From NCBI RefSeq assembly GCF_900538275.1, contig NZ_LR130778.1, forward strand, positions 62,001 to 126,000: DNA of 64,000 nucleotides, read 5' to 3'. Source of the stretch: Petrocella atlantisensis. GTDB taxonomy: Bacteria > Bacillota > Clostridia > Lachnospirales > Vallitaleaceae. The notes under the pieces were generated by a model that saw only the letters and a list, made by a program, of their open reading frames with translations, searched no databases and was not told where the DNA came from. Both the position numbers and the translations under genes were made by a program. Shown here piece by piece: positions 35,488 to 43,939 of this stretch (position 1 is the stretch's first letter; every line of letters begins with the position of its first letter).

Positions 35488-35856
35488 ATGCTACTTACTC
35501 AAATTAAAGAGATACTAGACGCACAGGTCATTGCAGGCAAGGGTGATATGAATCAGGTGGTTGATTTTGGTTATGGCTGTGATTTAATGAGTGATGTTTT
35601 AGCTTATGTACAAAATAACATCGTTTTGTTAACGGGCTTGGTACATCCGCAAGTCATAAGAACAGCCGAAATGTTAGATATAAAAGCAATAGTAATAGTA
35701 AGAGGTAAAGAACCTGGGTCGGATTTAATTGAGATGGCCAATCGTCGTGACATAGTGATAATGACGACCAAGCACTCATTATTTACCGCTTCAGGTCTTT
35801 TGTTTAAGAATGGCCTTATAGGAGAGGAGATTGCCCATAATGAACTTACATTTTGA
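35488..35856 (+). CDS. DRTGG domain protein, first copy
   Basis: A 122-residue protein made of a single DRTGG domain, a ligand-binding module of unknown ligand also found in phosphotransacetylase and CBS proteins. Seen: LTQIKEILDAQVIAG, NIVLLTGLVHPQVIRTAEML and IVIMTTKHSLFTASGLLFKNGL. It is a paralogue of the gene at 37643. In Clostridia such genes stand beside [FeFe]-hydrogenase operons. It overlaps the next gene by 17 bases. The name 'serine kinase of HPr' often given to it is misleading because no kinase domain is present. Confidence 0.82.
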   Translation: MLLTQIKEILDAQVIAGKGDMNQVVDFGYGCDLMSDVLAYVQNNIVLLTGLVHPQVIRTAEMLDIKAIVIVRGKEPGSDLIEMANRRDIVIMTTKHSLFTASGLLFKNGLIGEEIAHNELTF

Positions 35857-36265
35857 TGTTGAAGGTGGTGAGTTCATTTCTGCGGGTGTGGCTTCCAGTA
35901 AGGTTAAAAAGGTTTTAAAACAACTTGCAATACAACCGGAGATTATCAGAAAGATATCTGTTGCCATGTATGAAGCAGAAATCAATATGGTGATACACGC
36001 CCACGGCGGTGTTATAGATGCTGAGATTATGCCGGATCATGTACATGTTGTTCTAAAAGATGAAGGTCCAGGTATCGAAAATATTGAGCTGGCTATGAAA
36101 GCCGGCTATTCCACGGCATCAAGATTGGCTAGAGAAATGGGATTTGGTGCCGGTATGGGACTTGCCAATATGAAAAGATATGCCGATATTCTTCAGATTG
36201 AATCTGAACCCGGAAAAGGAACAACTGTTGAAATCACAGTAAAGCTCTATCCTGAACAACAGTAA
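35840..36265 (+). CDS. Stand-alone histidine-kinase-type ATPase (anti-sigma factor-like), first copy
   Basis: About 141 residues forming one GHKL ATPase domain, like the RsbW/SpoIIAB anti-sigma kinases. Seen: N-box EAEINMVIHAHGG, G1 box KDEGPGI, and G2 box GFGAGMGLANM, then GKGTTVEI. There is no dimerisation/phosphoacceptor domain. No cognate sigma or anti-sigma-antagonist gene lies nearby, so the partner is probably the hydrogenase-like or DRTGG protein. ATG 35840 follows GAGAGGAG; it overlaps the DRTGG gene. Confidence 0.85.
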   Translation: MNLHFDVEGGEFISAGVASSKVKKVLKQLAIQPEIIRKISVAMYEAEINMVIHAHGGVIDAEIMPDHVHVVLKDEGPGIENIELAMKAGYSTASRLAREMGFGAGMGLANMKRYADILQIESEPGKGTTVEITVKLYPEQQ

Positions 36266-36326
36266 GTAAAATTTGAGTCATTGGTAAAGTCAGGTCATAA
36301 AGAGTTCTAGTAGGAGGCATCATGAT

Positions 36327-37643
36327 ATGGGAAATTACCATTCAGTAACCCTTGATAAAAATCGTTGCATAGGTTGTACGGATTGTATCAAGCGTTGTCC
36401 GACAGAAGCCATACGTGTAAGGCATTCAAAAGCAGAGATCACTGATGATTTATGTATTGATTGCGGTATGTGCATCCGTGTCTGTAAAAGTCATGCAAAA
36501 CGAGCACTCACAGATTCCTTGGATAAAATCAATAAGTTTAAATATAAAGTAGCCATCCCAGCACCAACCTTATACACACAATTCAAAAAGCTTAGAGACC
36601 CTAATATTGTGCTTACAGCACTCAAGAAAATTGGGTTTGATGAAGTTTTTGAAGTAGCAAAGGCTGCAGAAGTCGTTACAGCATATAGCCAAAAGCTACT
36701 GGAAGAAGGTAAAATCAACCGTCCGGTAATTTCTTCAGCCTGCCCGGCCATCGTCAAGTTAATCCAAATGCGTTTTCCTTCATTAATTGATAATGTTATG
36801 CCCATTATTTCACCCAAAGAAGCCATTGCCCGATACGCTAGACAATATTTAATGGATCAGGGTCTTAAGAGTAAGGATATTGGGATTTTCTTTATAACAC
36901 CATGTGCTGCAAAGGTTACCAATAGCAGGCAGCCACAGACAATTAAAACATCCGATGTCGATGGTGTCATATCCATGAAAGACATATACCTTGAGTTAAT
37001 ACCGGTTATAAATAAGTTACAACCGGAAGATATTGAGATTCTTCAGATGAGCACAGCCAATGGTATAGGATGGGCAGCGAGTGGTGGAGAAGGTCTTGCT
37101 TCAAAAGTATATAACCTTGTTGCTGTTGATGGTATAGAAAATGTCATCACCATTTTAGAAAGAGTCGAAAACAATAAATTAGATGTGGATTTCATTGAAT
37201 GTTTGGCTTGTGTAAATGGATGTCTAGGTGGACCTTTAACGGTTGAGAATTCATTTGTGAGTACGAACCGAATGGGAAAAATCAAAAAATATGTTAAGCA
37301 ACATGGTAAAACAAGGGAACTTAATATTATTAGTCCCAAAATACGTCTCAAATGGGATTTTGCCCTTGAAGTGACACATGTCAGAAAATTAGATGACAAT
37401 ATGATGGTTGCCCTAAATAAAATGGAACAGATTGATGATTTGCACAAGACTCTGCCTCGAATTGATTGTGGTTCATGTGGTGCACCGACTTGTAAAGCCT
37501 TTGCAGAAGATGTTGTAAGAGGTGATGCCATTATTGAAGACTGTATTTTCATGCTTAGAGAAAAGGTGAGAACCATGGCGGGTGAAATGATGGCACTGAG
37601 TGGTATGTTACCACCATCCATTGACCAGAATAGGAGAGAATAA
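36327..37643 (+). CDS. [FeFe]-hydrogenase-like iron-sulfur protein, probable sensor (HydS-like)
   Basis: A 438-residue protein. Domains: 2[4Fe-4S] ferredoxin (C14, C17, C20, C24; C43, C46, C49, C53), an [FeFe]-hydrogenase large-subunit domain (about 72-335) and a C-terminal 4Fe-4S domain (C381, C384, C389, C406). The H-cluster cysteines appear kept: C139 in SSACPAI, C193 in TPCAAK, and C295/C299 in ECLACVNGC. The proton-transfer cysteine before C139 is A138, as in known sensory hydrogenases, so fast H2 turnover is unlikely. There is no PAS or kinase domain; flanking ATPases may supply the output. Start ATG is nine bases after TAGGAGG. Function as an H2 or redox sensor is inference. Confidence 0.8.
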   Translation: MGNYHSVTLDKNRCIGCTDCIKRCPTEAIRVRHSKAEITDDLCIDCGMCIRVCKSHAKRALTDSLDKINKFKYKVAIPAPTLYTQFKKLRDPNIVLTALKKIGFDEVFEVAKAAEVVTAYSQKLLEEGKINRPVISSACPAIVKLIQMRFPSLIDNVMPIISPKEAIARYARQYLMDQGLKSKDIGIFFITPCAAKVTNSRQPQTIKTSDVDGVISMKDIYLELIPVINKLQPEDIEILQMSTANGIGWAASGGEGLASKVYNLVAVDGIENVITILERVENNKLDVDFIECLACVNGCLGGPLTVENSFVSTNRMGKIKKYVKQHGKTRELNIISPKIRLKWDFALEVTHVRKLDDNMMVALNKMEQIDDLHKTLPRIDCGSCGAPTCKAFAEDVVRGDAIIEDCIFMLREKVRTMAGEMMALSGMLPPSIDQNRRE

Positions 37644-37978
37644 TGACCATAAACGATGTTCAAGAAATACTAAATGCAACCGTAGTTACTCAATCATCCT
37701 ATGAAAACAATGAAGTTCTATCCGGTTTTGTTGGTGACTTGCTCAGTGTCGTTATGGGCAAAGCCAAAGAACAATGTGCTTGGATTACCATTCAAGGGCA
37801 TATTAACATCATAGCTGTTGGTACGCTCATCAATGTTGGTTGTATTATTGTTTCAGAAGGCTTTAAAGTGGATGAGGACGCCATTAAAAAAGCAAATGAA
37901 GAAGAAATCGTCATCATGACGACCCACTTATCTTCTTTTGAAGCTGCTTCGTTATTATCAAAAAATGGTTTAGAATAG
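37643..37978 (+). CDS. DRTGG domain protein, second copy
   Basis: A 111-residue single-domain DRTGG protein and paralogue of the one at 35488: TINDVQEILNATVVTQS at the start and IVIMTTHLSSFEAASLLSKNGL at the end match the first copy closely in pattern. Its ATG overlaps the stop of the hydrogenase-like gene (ATAATG), indicating coupled translation. The alternation of DRTGG, ATPase, sensor, DRTGG, ATPase suggests two similar modules flanking the iron-sulfur protein. Confidence 0.82.
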   Translation: MTINDVQEILNATVVTQSSYENNEVLSGFVGDLLSVVMGKAKEQCAWITIQGHINIIAVGTLINVGCIIVSEGFKVDEDAIKKANEEEIVIMTTHLSSFEAASLLSKNGLE

Positions 37979-37989
37979 GTGATCATTTT

Positions 37990-38532
37990 ATGAAAGAACT
38001 ATCCATGCATATACTCGATATCGCAACCAATAGTGTTCGAGCAGGGGCAAGTCAAATCTTCATTACAGTTCATGAAGACATCATCAATAACGCGTTTCGA
38101 TTTGATATTGAAGACAATGGAAAAGGCATCCCGGATGATATTCTAAGAACAATCAAGGACCCTTTTACCACATCCCGTACCCTTCGTAAAGTCGGGCTGG
38201 GCATCCCGCTCTTAGATGAAAACTGTCGTCTATGTGACGGTTTTCTAGAAATCACATCCTTGGTTGGTCGTGGAACAACGCTAAAATCAATGATGGTATA
38301 TGATCACATCGACCGTCCACCGATGGGTGACATCGTAAATACGATGATAGGGCTAATGACTTCCAATGAGAACATCGATATTTGTTATCGACATTATTAT
38401 AATGAAAACAGTTTTGAAATCAGTACAAAAGCTCTACAAGATGAGTTAGAAGATGTGCCCTTAACTTCAATTAATGTTATACAATGGCTAAGGGAATACT
38501 TATCCGAGTCTATTGATGCACTCAGACAGTAA
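37990..38532 (+). CDS. Stand-alone histidine-kinase-type ATPase, second copy
   Basis: A 180-residue GHKL ATPase: N-box DIATNSVRAGAS, G1 box IEDNGKGIPDD, a TSRTLRKVGLGIPLL G2-type block and GRGTTLK. It is longer than the copy at 35840 by an extra C-terminal segment of about 75 residues of unknown role, rich in charged residues. It has no phosphoacceptor histidine domain or membrane segment. As the last gene of the cluster it ends about 350 bases before rnfC. Family members accompany hydrogenase operons in Clostridia; their targets are unknown. Confidence 0.82.
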   Translation: MKELSMHILDIATNSVRAGASQIFITVHEDIINNAFRFDIEDNGKGIPDDILRTIKDPFTTSRTLRKVGLGIPLLDENCRLCDGFLEITSLVGRGTTLKSMMVYDHIDRPPMGDIVNTMIGLMTSNENIDICYRHYYNENSFEISTKALQDELEDVPLTSINVIQWLREYLSESIDALRQ

Positions 38533-38537
38533 ACTTT

Positions 38538-38599
38538 GTTAAGACAATCATAAAAATAAACAAAATTAAGGTACAATCCGATGGTAAAGTTAAGACAAT
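38538..38599 (+). repeat. Direct repeat GTTAAGACAAT upstream of rnf
   Basis: The 11-mer occurs at 38538-38548 and 38589-38599, 51 bases apart start to start (five helical turns), each followed by CAT or GAT. Such spacing fits a pair of protein-binding sites on the same helix face. No regulator is identified. Confidence 0.4.
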
Positions 38600-38637
38600 G
38601 ATGGATTGATAATTGCCTATATTTGTTTTTTATAAAT

Positions 38638-38677
38638 ACAGTGTGTATACATAATACACTGTAAAGTCATGTATAAT
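38638..38677 (+). promoter_or_regulatory. rnf promoter region with overlapping palindrome
   Basis: ACAGTGT (38638-38644) and ACACTGT (38656-38662) form an inverted repeat centred at 38650. A perfect TATAAT lies at 38672-38677 with no good -35 at 16-18 bp, so the palindrome covers the -35 position, as expected for an activator or repressor site. The leader to rnfC would be near 196 bases. The rest of 38680-38860 shows no gene. Confidence 0.45.
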
Positions 38678-38879
38678 GAGACTTTGAGAAATTAAACATG
38701 ATTCGTAACATTGTCAACTATGTATCAATCGTTGTGGGAACGGTCATTTTGTATTATTATATGTACTGAAGCCTGACGCATTGAATATATAGGTTTAAAA
38801 CTCAAGTTAATAATAAGTCTAGGGCAGTTTTAGTTTGTAAATCAAAACGTTGCAAATAAAAACAGAATGGAGGTTGCCT

Positions 38880-40202
38880 ATGGCAGCATTTACTTTCAAG
38901 CGTGGAATTCATCCACCGGACCACAAAGAATCAACGAATCAAAAACCCATAAAAATATTGAAACCTATTGGAGATCTCGTTTTTCCAATGGCACAACATA
39001 TTGGGGCACCATGTGAGCCTATCGTCAAAAAGGGTGATCGTGTACTATTAGGTCAAAAAATCGCCGATTCAGAAGCTTTTGTTTCTTCACCGATTTTTAG
39101 TAGTGTTTCAGGGACTGTCAAGTCCATAGAAGAAGTGGGACACCCTAATGGATTCAAGTGTAAAGGTATTATTATCGAAAATGACCATCTCTATGAAGAT
39201 CATCCAAGCTTAAATCAATCTCATGATTATACGAACATGACCAATGAAGAGATTTTAGCGATTATTAAGAATGCCGGCATTGTTGGTATGGGTGGTGCGA
39301 CTTTCCCAACCCACATCAAACTTGCACCACCACCAGATAAGAAAATTGATTTCATCATTTTAAACGGTGCTGAATGTGAGCCTTATCTAACATCCGATCA
39401 TCGTATTATGTTAGAAGAAACAGACCGTTTGATTGCCGGCCTCAAAGTATTGCTAAGCATGTTTAAAGAGGCTAAAGGTATTATAGGTATAGAATCAAAT
39501 AAACCGGATGCCATAAAAAAAGTAACGGAAGCTGCTAAGAATGAACCACGTATTGAAGTTATTACACTTCATACTAAGTACCCACAGGGTGCAGAGAAAC
39601 AACTGATTTATGCAGCAACGAAAAGAGAAGTACCTCCAGGTAAACTACCTTTTGAGGTAGGATGTATTGTACAAAATGTTGACACCATCGTTGCCATTCA
39701 CAGAGCGGTTGATCGTGGTCGTCCTCTAACCAGAAGAATTGTTACTGTTACAGGTGATGCTATAAAAGAACCACAAAACTTCAAAGTCAGACTTGGCACA
39801 AGTTATAAAGAACTGATCGAGGCTGCTGGTGGATTTGTTGAAGAACCTGCAAAGATCATATCCGGTGGACCTATGATGGGTTTTGCCATGTATTCAATGG
39901 ATGTACCTATTATTAAAGGTTCTTCTTCCATATTATGTTTAACCAAGAAAGCCATAGCAACAGAAGACGAAAGCAATTGTATGCGATGCGGCAAATGCGT
40001 AATCGCATGTCCAATGGGACTTATGCCTTTTGAATTAAACAAATTTGCATTGGCACAGGTTGAAGAGGAGTTTGAGGCTTATAAAGGCATGGATTGTATG
40101 GAATGTGGTGCGTGTTCCTATGTATGTCCTTCCAAAAGACATTTACTCCAATCCTTTAGAACGACCAAGAAAAATATTCTCACCAATAGAAGAAAATCTT
40201 AG
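38880..40202 (+). CDS. rnfC: Rnf complex subunit C (NADH/ferredoxin-side electron carrier)
   Basis: Peripheral subunit of the Rnf ferredoxin:NAD+ oxidoreductase, an ion-pumping membrane complex. Over about 440 residues: an N-terminal RnfC domain (FKRGIHPPDHKE), a NADH/FMN-binding region (GIVGMGGATFPTHIKL, LNGAECEPYLTSDHR), and two 4Fe-4S clusters, CMRCGKCVIACP and CMECGACSYVCP. ATG 38880 follows GGAGG; the frame extends ten codons upstream without a ribosome site. First gene of rnfCDGEAB. Confidence 0.96.
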   Translation: MAAFTFKRGIHPPDHKESTNQKPIKILKPIGDLVFPMAQHIGAPCEPIVKKGDRVLLGQKIADSEAFVSSPIFSSVSGTVKSIEEVGHPNGFKCKGIIIENDHLYEDHPSLNQSHDYTNMTNEEILAIIKNAGIVGMGGATFPTHIKLAPPPDKKIDFIILNGAECEPYLTSDHRIMLEETDRLIAGLKVLLSMFKEAKGIIGIESNKPDAIKKVTEAAKNEPRIEVITLHTKYPQGAEKQLIYAATKREVPPGKLPFEVGCIVQNVDTIVAIHRAVDRGRPLTRRIVTVTGDAIKEPQNFKVRLGTSYKELIEAAGGFVEEPAKIISGGPMMGFAMYSMDVPIIKGSSSILCLTKKAIATEDESNCMRCGKCVIACPMGLMPFELNKFALAQVEEEFEAYKGMDCMECGACSYVCPSKRHLLQSFRTTKKNILTNRRKS

Positions 40203-40211
40203 GAGGCCCAT

Positions 40212-41147
40212 ATGTCAGATATGTATATTGTTTCTTCATCACCGCATATTAAATCAAAAGATTCGATACAAAAAACAATGTTAGATGTATTGATTGCTTT
40301 GACACCCGCTGCCTTATTTGCCATATATTATTTTGGTGTCGGTGCCTTAAGTACAATCTTTATTTGTATCCTCTCGAGTGTCTTTGCGGAATGGGGTTAT
40401 ACAAAATTAATGAAACAAAGAAACACAGCAATGGATCTATCAGCTGCCGTAACCGGTCTGTTACTGGCACTTAACTTGCCAAGTTCTATTCCTTGGTGGG
40501 TTTCGGTAATGGGTAGTTTTTTTGCGATCATCATTGTCAAACAACTTTTTGGTGGCCTTGGACAGAATTTTATGAATCCTGCTTTAGCAGCAAGAGCTTT
40601 CTTGTTAATTTCATTTACTGGTCTTATGACCACATGGGGTATTGTTGACGGTGTTAGTGCAGCAACACCACTTGGGATCATCAAAGAAGGCGGGCAGATG
40701 ATGCCTTCACTACTAGATACATTCATAGGTACGATACCAGGTTCACTAGGTGAGACTTCTGCGCTAGCCCTCATTATCGGTGGTTTATATCTAATGGTTA
40801 GAAAAGTAATTTCATGGCGGATACCGATTATTTATATTGTAACAACGGCGCTTATGGTTCTGCTGTTCGGTGGAGAAGGCTTTGATTTAACTTATCTAGG
40901 GTATCATATATTTTCAGGCGGTTTAATGATTGGCGCTTTCTTTATGGCAACAGACTATTCATCTTCACCAACGACGCCAAAAGGTCAAATCATTATGGGT
41001 CTAGGATGTGGTATTCTGACTGCTTTAATTCGACTTTTTGGTGGGTATCCAGAAGGTGTGTCCTTTGCAATCTTAATTATGAACCTTTTCGTACCACTCA
41101 TTGATAAATACACAGTTCCAAAATCTTTTGGGGAGGTGGCAAAATAA
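40212..41147 (+). CDS. rnfD: Rnf complex subunit D
   Basis: A membrane subunit with covalently bound FMN, related to NqrB. The 311 residues contain nine or ten hydrophobic segments. Seen: SSSPHIKSKDSIQKTM near the start, GGLGQNFMNPALAARAFLL, and SAATPLGII, where the threonine matches the FMN attachment site of the family. The ATG follows AGGAGG. Its end abuts rnfG (TAATG). Confidence 0.95.
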   Translation: MSDMYIVSSSPHIKSKDSIQKTMLDVLIALTPAALFAIYYFGVGALSTIFICILSSVFAEWGYTKLMKQRNTAMDLSAAVTGLLLALNLPSSIPWWVSVMGSFFAIIIVKQLFGGLGQNFMNPALAARAFLLISFTGLMTTWGIVDGVSAATPLGIIKEGGQMMPSLLDTFIGTIPGSLGETSALALIIGGLYLMVRKVISWRIPIIYIVTTALMVLLFGGEGFDLTYLGYHIFSGGLMIGAFFMATDYSSSPTTPKGQIIMGLGCGILTALIRLFGGYPEGVSFAILIMNLFVPLIDKYTVPKSFGEVAK

Positions 41148-41734
41148 TGGCAAAGCAAACGGATAACATCATTAAAAATGCAATGATATTATTTATGATT
41201 ACTGTTATAGCAGGGACTTTACTAGGACTAACCTATGAAGTCACCAAAGAACCGATTCGTATTCAGCAAGAGAAGCTAAAGAATAATGCTTTAAAAGCAG
41301 TAGTAATTGGAGCTTCCGATTTTGTTTTAGTTGATCTTGAAGAAGAAGCAAAAGAGCAAGGTATTCAAAATCTATATGAAGCAACCAAAGATGGCGCTGT
41401 CGTCGGTTATGCCTTTGAGATGACGGCAACAGAAGGCTATGGTGGTGATATTGCTTTAATGGTCGGTATAGGTATCGATGATCAAATACTTGGTATTGAT
41501 GTCATTAAGCATAATGAAACGCCTGGTTTGGGGGCCAAGATTACGGAACAACCCTTTAAATCTGAATTTGAAGGTCAACCTACAGCGCCATTAGCGGTAA
41601 TAAAAGGTGCAGCAACAGGTAATCCTGGTGAAATAGCTTCCATAAGTGGCGCTACCATAACATCTGCATCCGTTACAAATGCAGTTAATGTTGCAACTCA
41701 ATACTATACTGATAATATGGCGGGGGTGAAATAG
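41147..41734 (+). CDS. rnfG: Rnf complex subunit G
   Basis: Membrane-anchored subunit with its FMN domain outside the membrane, related to NqrC. The 195 residues have one N-terminal hydrophobic helix (about 9-30), then EGYGGDIALMVGIG, HNETPGLGAKI, and SGATITSASV, where the first threonine of GAT is the usual FMN-phosphate attachment residue. The start overlaps the rnfD stop. Confidence 0.95.
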   Translation: MAKQTDNIIKNAMILFMITVIAGTLLGLTYEVTKEPIRIQQEKLKNNALKAVVIGASDFVLVDLEEEAKEQGIQNLYEATKDGAVVGYAFEMTATEGYGGDIALMVGIGIDDQILGIDVIKHNETPGLGAKITEQPFKSEFEGQPTAPLAVIKGAATGNPGEIASISGATITSASVTNAVNVATQYYTDNMAGVK

Positions 41735-42340
41735 ATGAAAAGTGCTATTAAAAGATTTAAATCCGGCATTTTAGATGAAAACCCTGTTTTCATTCAAGTA
41801 CTTGGTATGTGTCCTACTTTAGCTGTAACCACTTCAGCTGAGAATGGTATCGGTATGGGACTTGCAACCACCACTGTACTTATTATGGCCAACCTGGTTA
41901 TTTCTCTTCTTAGAAATATTATTCCTTCAAAAGTGAGAATACCTGCTTTTATTGTCGTAATAGCTTCATTTGTAACTATAGTTGACTTTATGCTTCAAGG
42001 TTTTGTGCCTGCACTTTATGCTTCACTTGGTATATTTATACCACTAATTGTTGTTAACTGTGTTATTTTGGGACGTGCAGAGGGCTTTGCTTCTAAGAAT
42101 AAACCATTTATATCCGTAATCGATGGTCTGGGTATGGGTCTTGGTTTTACATTGGCTCTAGGCGCAATCGGTGCGGTAAGAGAAATACTTGGTGCAGGTA
42201 CACTTTTTGGTATGAACATTATGCCATCCGGTTATGTTCCTATATCTATTATGATATTAGCTCCTGGCGCATTCTTAGTTCTTGGTATATTACTGGCAGC
42301 ATTTAATTATGTTTTGGCAAAAGCAGCCAATAGAAATTAG
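41735..42340 (+). CDS. rnfE: Rnf complex subunit E
   Basis: An integral membrane subunit, homologue of NqrD, with about six hydrophobic helices in 201 residues. Seen: NPVFIQVLGMCPTLAVT near the start and VVNCVILGRAEGFASKN, which include the two conserved half-membrane cysteines proposed to hold an iron centre with RnfA. It starts directly after rnfG with GGGGGTG as ribosome site. Confidence 0.95.
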   Translation: MKSAIKRFKSGILDENPVFIQVLGMCPTLAVTTSAENGIGMGLATTTVLIMANLVISLLRNIIPSKVRIPAFIVVIASFVTIVDFMLQGFVPALYASLGIFIPLIVVNCVILGRAEGFASKNKPFISVIDGLGMGLGFTLALGAIGAVREILGAGTLFGMNIMPSGYVPISIMILAPGAFLVLGILLAAFNYVLAKAANRN

Positions 42341-42349
42341 GAGGTAATG

Positions 42350-42925
42350 ATGGATTTATTATTATTTTTTATCGGTGCCATCTTGGTTAACAACATCGTA
42401 CTTTCAAGGTTCTTAGGTGTTTGTCCCTTTTTAGGTGTTTCTAAAAAAGTGGAGACCGCACTAGGTATGGGTCTTGCCGTTACATTTGTTATGACTTTGG
42501 CATCCATTATGTCATATATTGTTTATGAATTTATATTAAAAACGTTTAAAATTGAGTTTTTGTATACCATAGCTTTTATACTGGTTATCGCATCCCTTGT
42601 ACAGTTGGTTGAGATGATCATACAAAAAACAAGTCCTTCATTATATCAAGCATTGGGAGTTTTTCTACCACTTATTACAACCAATTGTGCTGTACTTGGT
42701 ATTGCAGTTATTAATATGCAAAATGAATATTCACTGTTTAAAAGCATCGTGAGTGGTTTAGGTACCGCTCTTGGTTTTACACTGGCTATCGTTTTAATGG
42801 CAGGTATTAGGGAACGTATCGAATACAATCCAATTCCAAAATCTTTTAAAGGATACCCAATCGTACTCATTACAGCCGGACTTATGGCGATTGCTTTCCT
42901 TGGATTTACCGGATTGATCAAATAA
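42350..42925 (+). CDS. rnfA: Rnf complex subunit A
   Basis: An integral membrane subunit, homologue of NqrE and inverted-topology partner of RnfE. About 191 residues, six hydrophobic helices. Conserved cysteine segments NNIVLSRFLGVCPFLGVS and LITTNCAVLGIAV match those of RnfE. Of the two adjacent ATGs (42347, 42350) the second is better spaced from AGGAGG. Confidence 0.95.
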   Translation: MDLLLFFIGAILVNNIVLSRFLGVCPFLGVSKKVETALGMGLAVTFVMTLASIMSYIVYEFILKTFKIEFLYTIAFILVIASLVQLVEMIIQKTSPSLYQALGVFLPLITTNCAVLGIAVINMQNEYSLFKSIVSGLGTALGFTLAIVLMAGIRERIEYNPIPKSFKGYPIVLITAGLMAIAFLGFTGLIK

Positions 42926-42940
42926 GATGGAGGTATTAGG

Positions 42941-43741
42941 ATGGATTTTACAAATATCGTTTTATCGGCTCTAAGCATTGGCGGCCTTGGGTTAATCTTT
43001 GGATTAGGACTTGGGTATGCTGCCAAAAAATTTGCCGTTCACGTCAACCCTCTCGTAGCAGAGGTTAGAGAAGCATTACCAAGCGCTAACTGTGGTGCTT
43101 GTGGCTATGCTGGATGCGATGCCTTCGCTAAGGCTGTTGTCGAAGGTGATGCTAAAACCAATGGATGTCCTGTTGGTGGACAAGCTTGTGCAGATGCAGT
43201 GGCTAAAATAATGTGTGTAGAAGTAAGTAATCTTGATCCTACGACAGCTTTTGTTAAGTGCTTTGGGGATTGTGACAAAGCTAAGGAAAAATATGTCTAC
43301 ATGGGTGTGGCCGATTGCATCGATGCAAGTCAGGTTCAAGGTGGTGGTTCAAAAGCTTGTACTTATGGATGCCTAGGCTTAGGTAGTTGTGTTAAGGCAT
43401 GTATGTTTGATGCTATACATGTTGTTAATGGACTCGCTGTTGTTGACGAAGACAAATGTACTTCATGTGGACTGTGCGTAGCTGCTTGTCCAAAAGATAT
43501 TATAGAAATTATGCCTTTGGCATCAAGAGTCCGTGTTAATTGTAACTCGCAGGAAAAAGGTAAAGATACAATGAAAGCATGTAGTGTCGGTTGTATTGGT
43601 TGTCGAAAGTGTTCAAAAGCATGCGAATATGATGCCTTTACATTTACGAATGGCTTAGCAAAAATAGATTATGACAAATGTGTTCAATGTGGCGCATGTA
43701 TTGAAGTATGTCCAACTAATGCAATAACTTTACACGCATAA
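42941..43741 (+). CDS. rnfB: Rnf complex subunit B (ferredoxin-oxidising)
   Basis: The entry point for electrons from reduced ferredoxin. The 266 residues have an N-terminal membrane helix (about 7-27), a 4Fe-4S domain with C51, C54, C59 and C76, then ferredoxin-type clusters, including CTYGCLGLGSCVKAC, CTSCGLCVAACP, CSVGCIGCRKCSKAC and CVQCGACIEVCP. This is the multi-cluster form expected in Clostridia. Last gene of the operon, closed by a strong terminator. Confidence 0.96.
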   Translation: MDFTNIVLSALSIGGLGLIFGLGLGYAAKKFAVHVNPLVAEVREALPSANCGACGYAGCDAFAKAVVEGDAKTNGCPVGGQACADAVAKIMCVEVSNLDPTTAFVKCFGDCDKAKEKYVYMGVADCIDASQVQGGGSKACTYGCLGLGSCVKACMFDAIHVVNGLAVVDEDKCTSCGLCVAACPKDIIEIMPLASRVRVNCNSQEKGKDTMKACSVGCIGCRKCSKACEYDAFTFTNGLAKIDYDKCVQCGACIEVCPTNAITLHA

Positions 43742-43759
43742 AAGATTAGACTTAATGAT

Positions 43760-43797
43760 AGACTGGCTCATGAAACTATGAGGCAGTCTGTTTTTTT
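43760..43797 (+). terminator. Rho-independent terminator of the rnf operon
   Basis: A 12-bp stem (43760-43771 with 43778-43789, one mismatch) followed after G by seven T residues. Confidence 0.92.
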
Positions 43798-43939
43798 AAT
43801 CAATACCCTGAAAAACTATACAAATAAATATGCCTATGATAGAATAGAACTGCGTTGACATAAACGGCATCTTAATATGCTGGCTATATGTTTGTTTATA
43901 GGCATGTATTTTGTTATAAAACAAGTAAAGGGGATTAAT

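Noticed and set aside
36327..37643. Catalytic [FeFe] hydrogenase
   Set aside because: The first motif reads SSACPAI instead of TSCCPxW, so the proton-transfer cysteine is missing; a sensory or redox role is more likely.
37043..37663. 206-codon open frame on the reverse strand
   Set aside because: It lies wholly opposite the hydrogenase-like gene, shows no recognisable motif and has no ribosome site; it is a coding shadow.
38535..38555. Rex operator before rnf (TTGTTAA half site)
   Set aside because: Only one half matches; the second half (TTAACAA) is absent at the required spacing.
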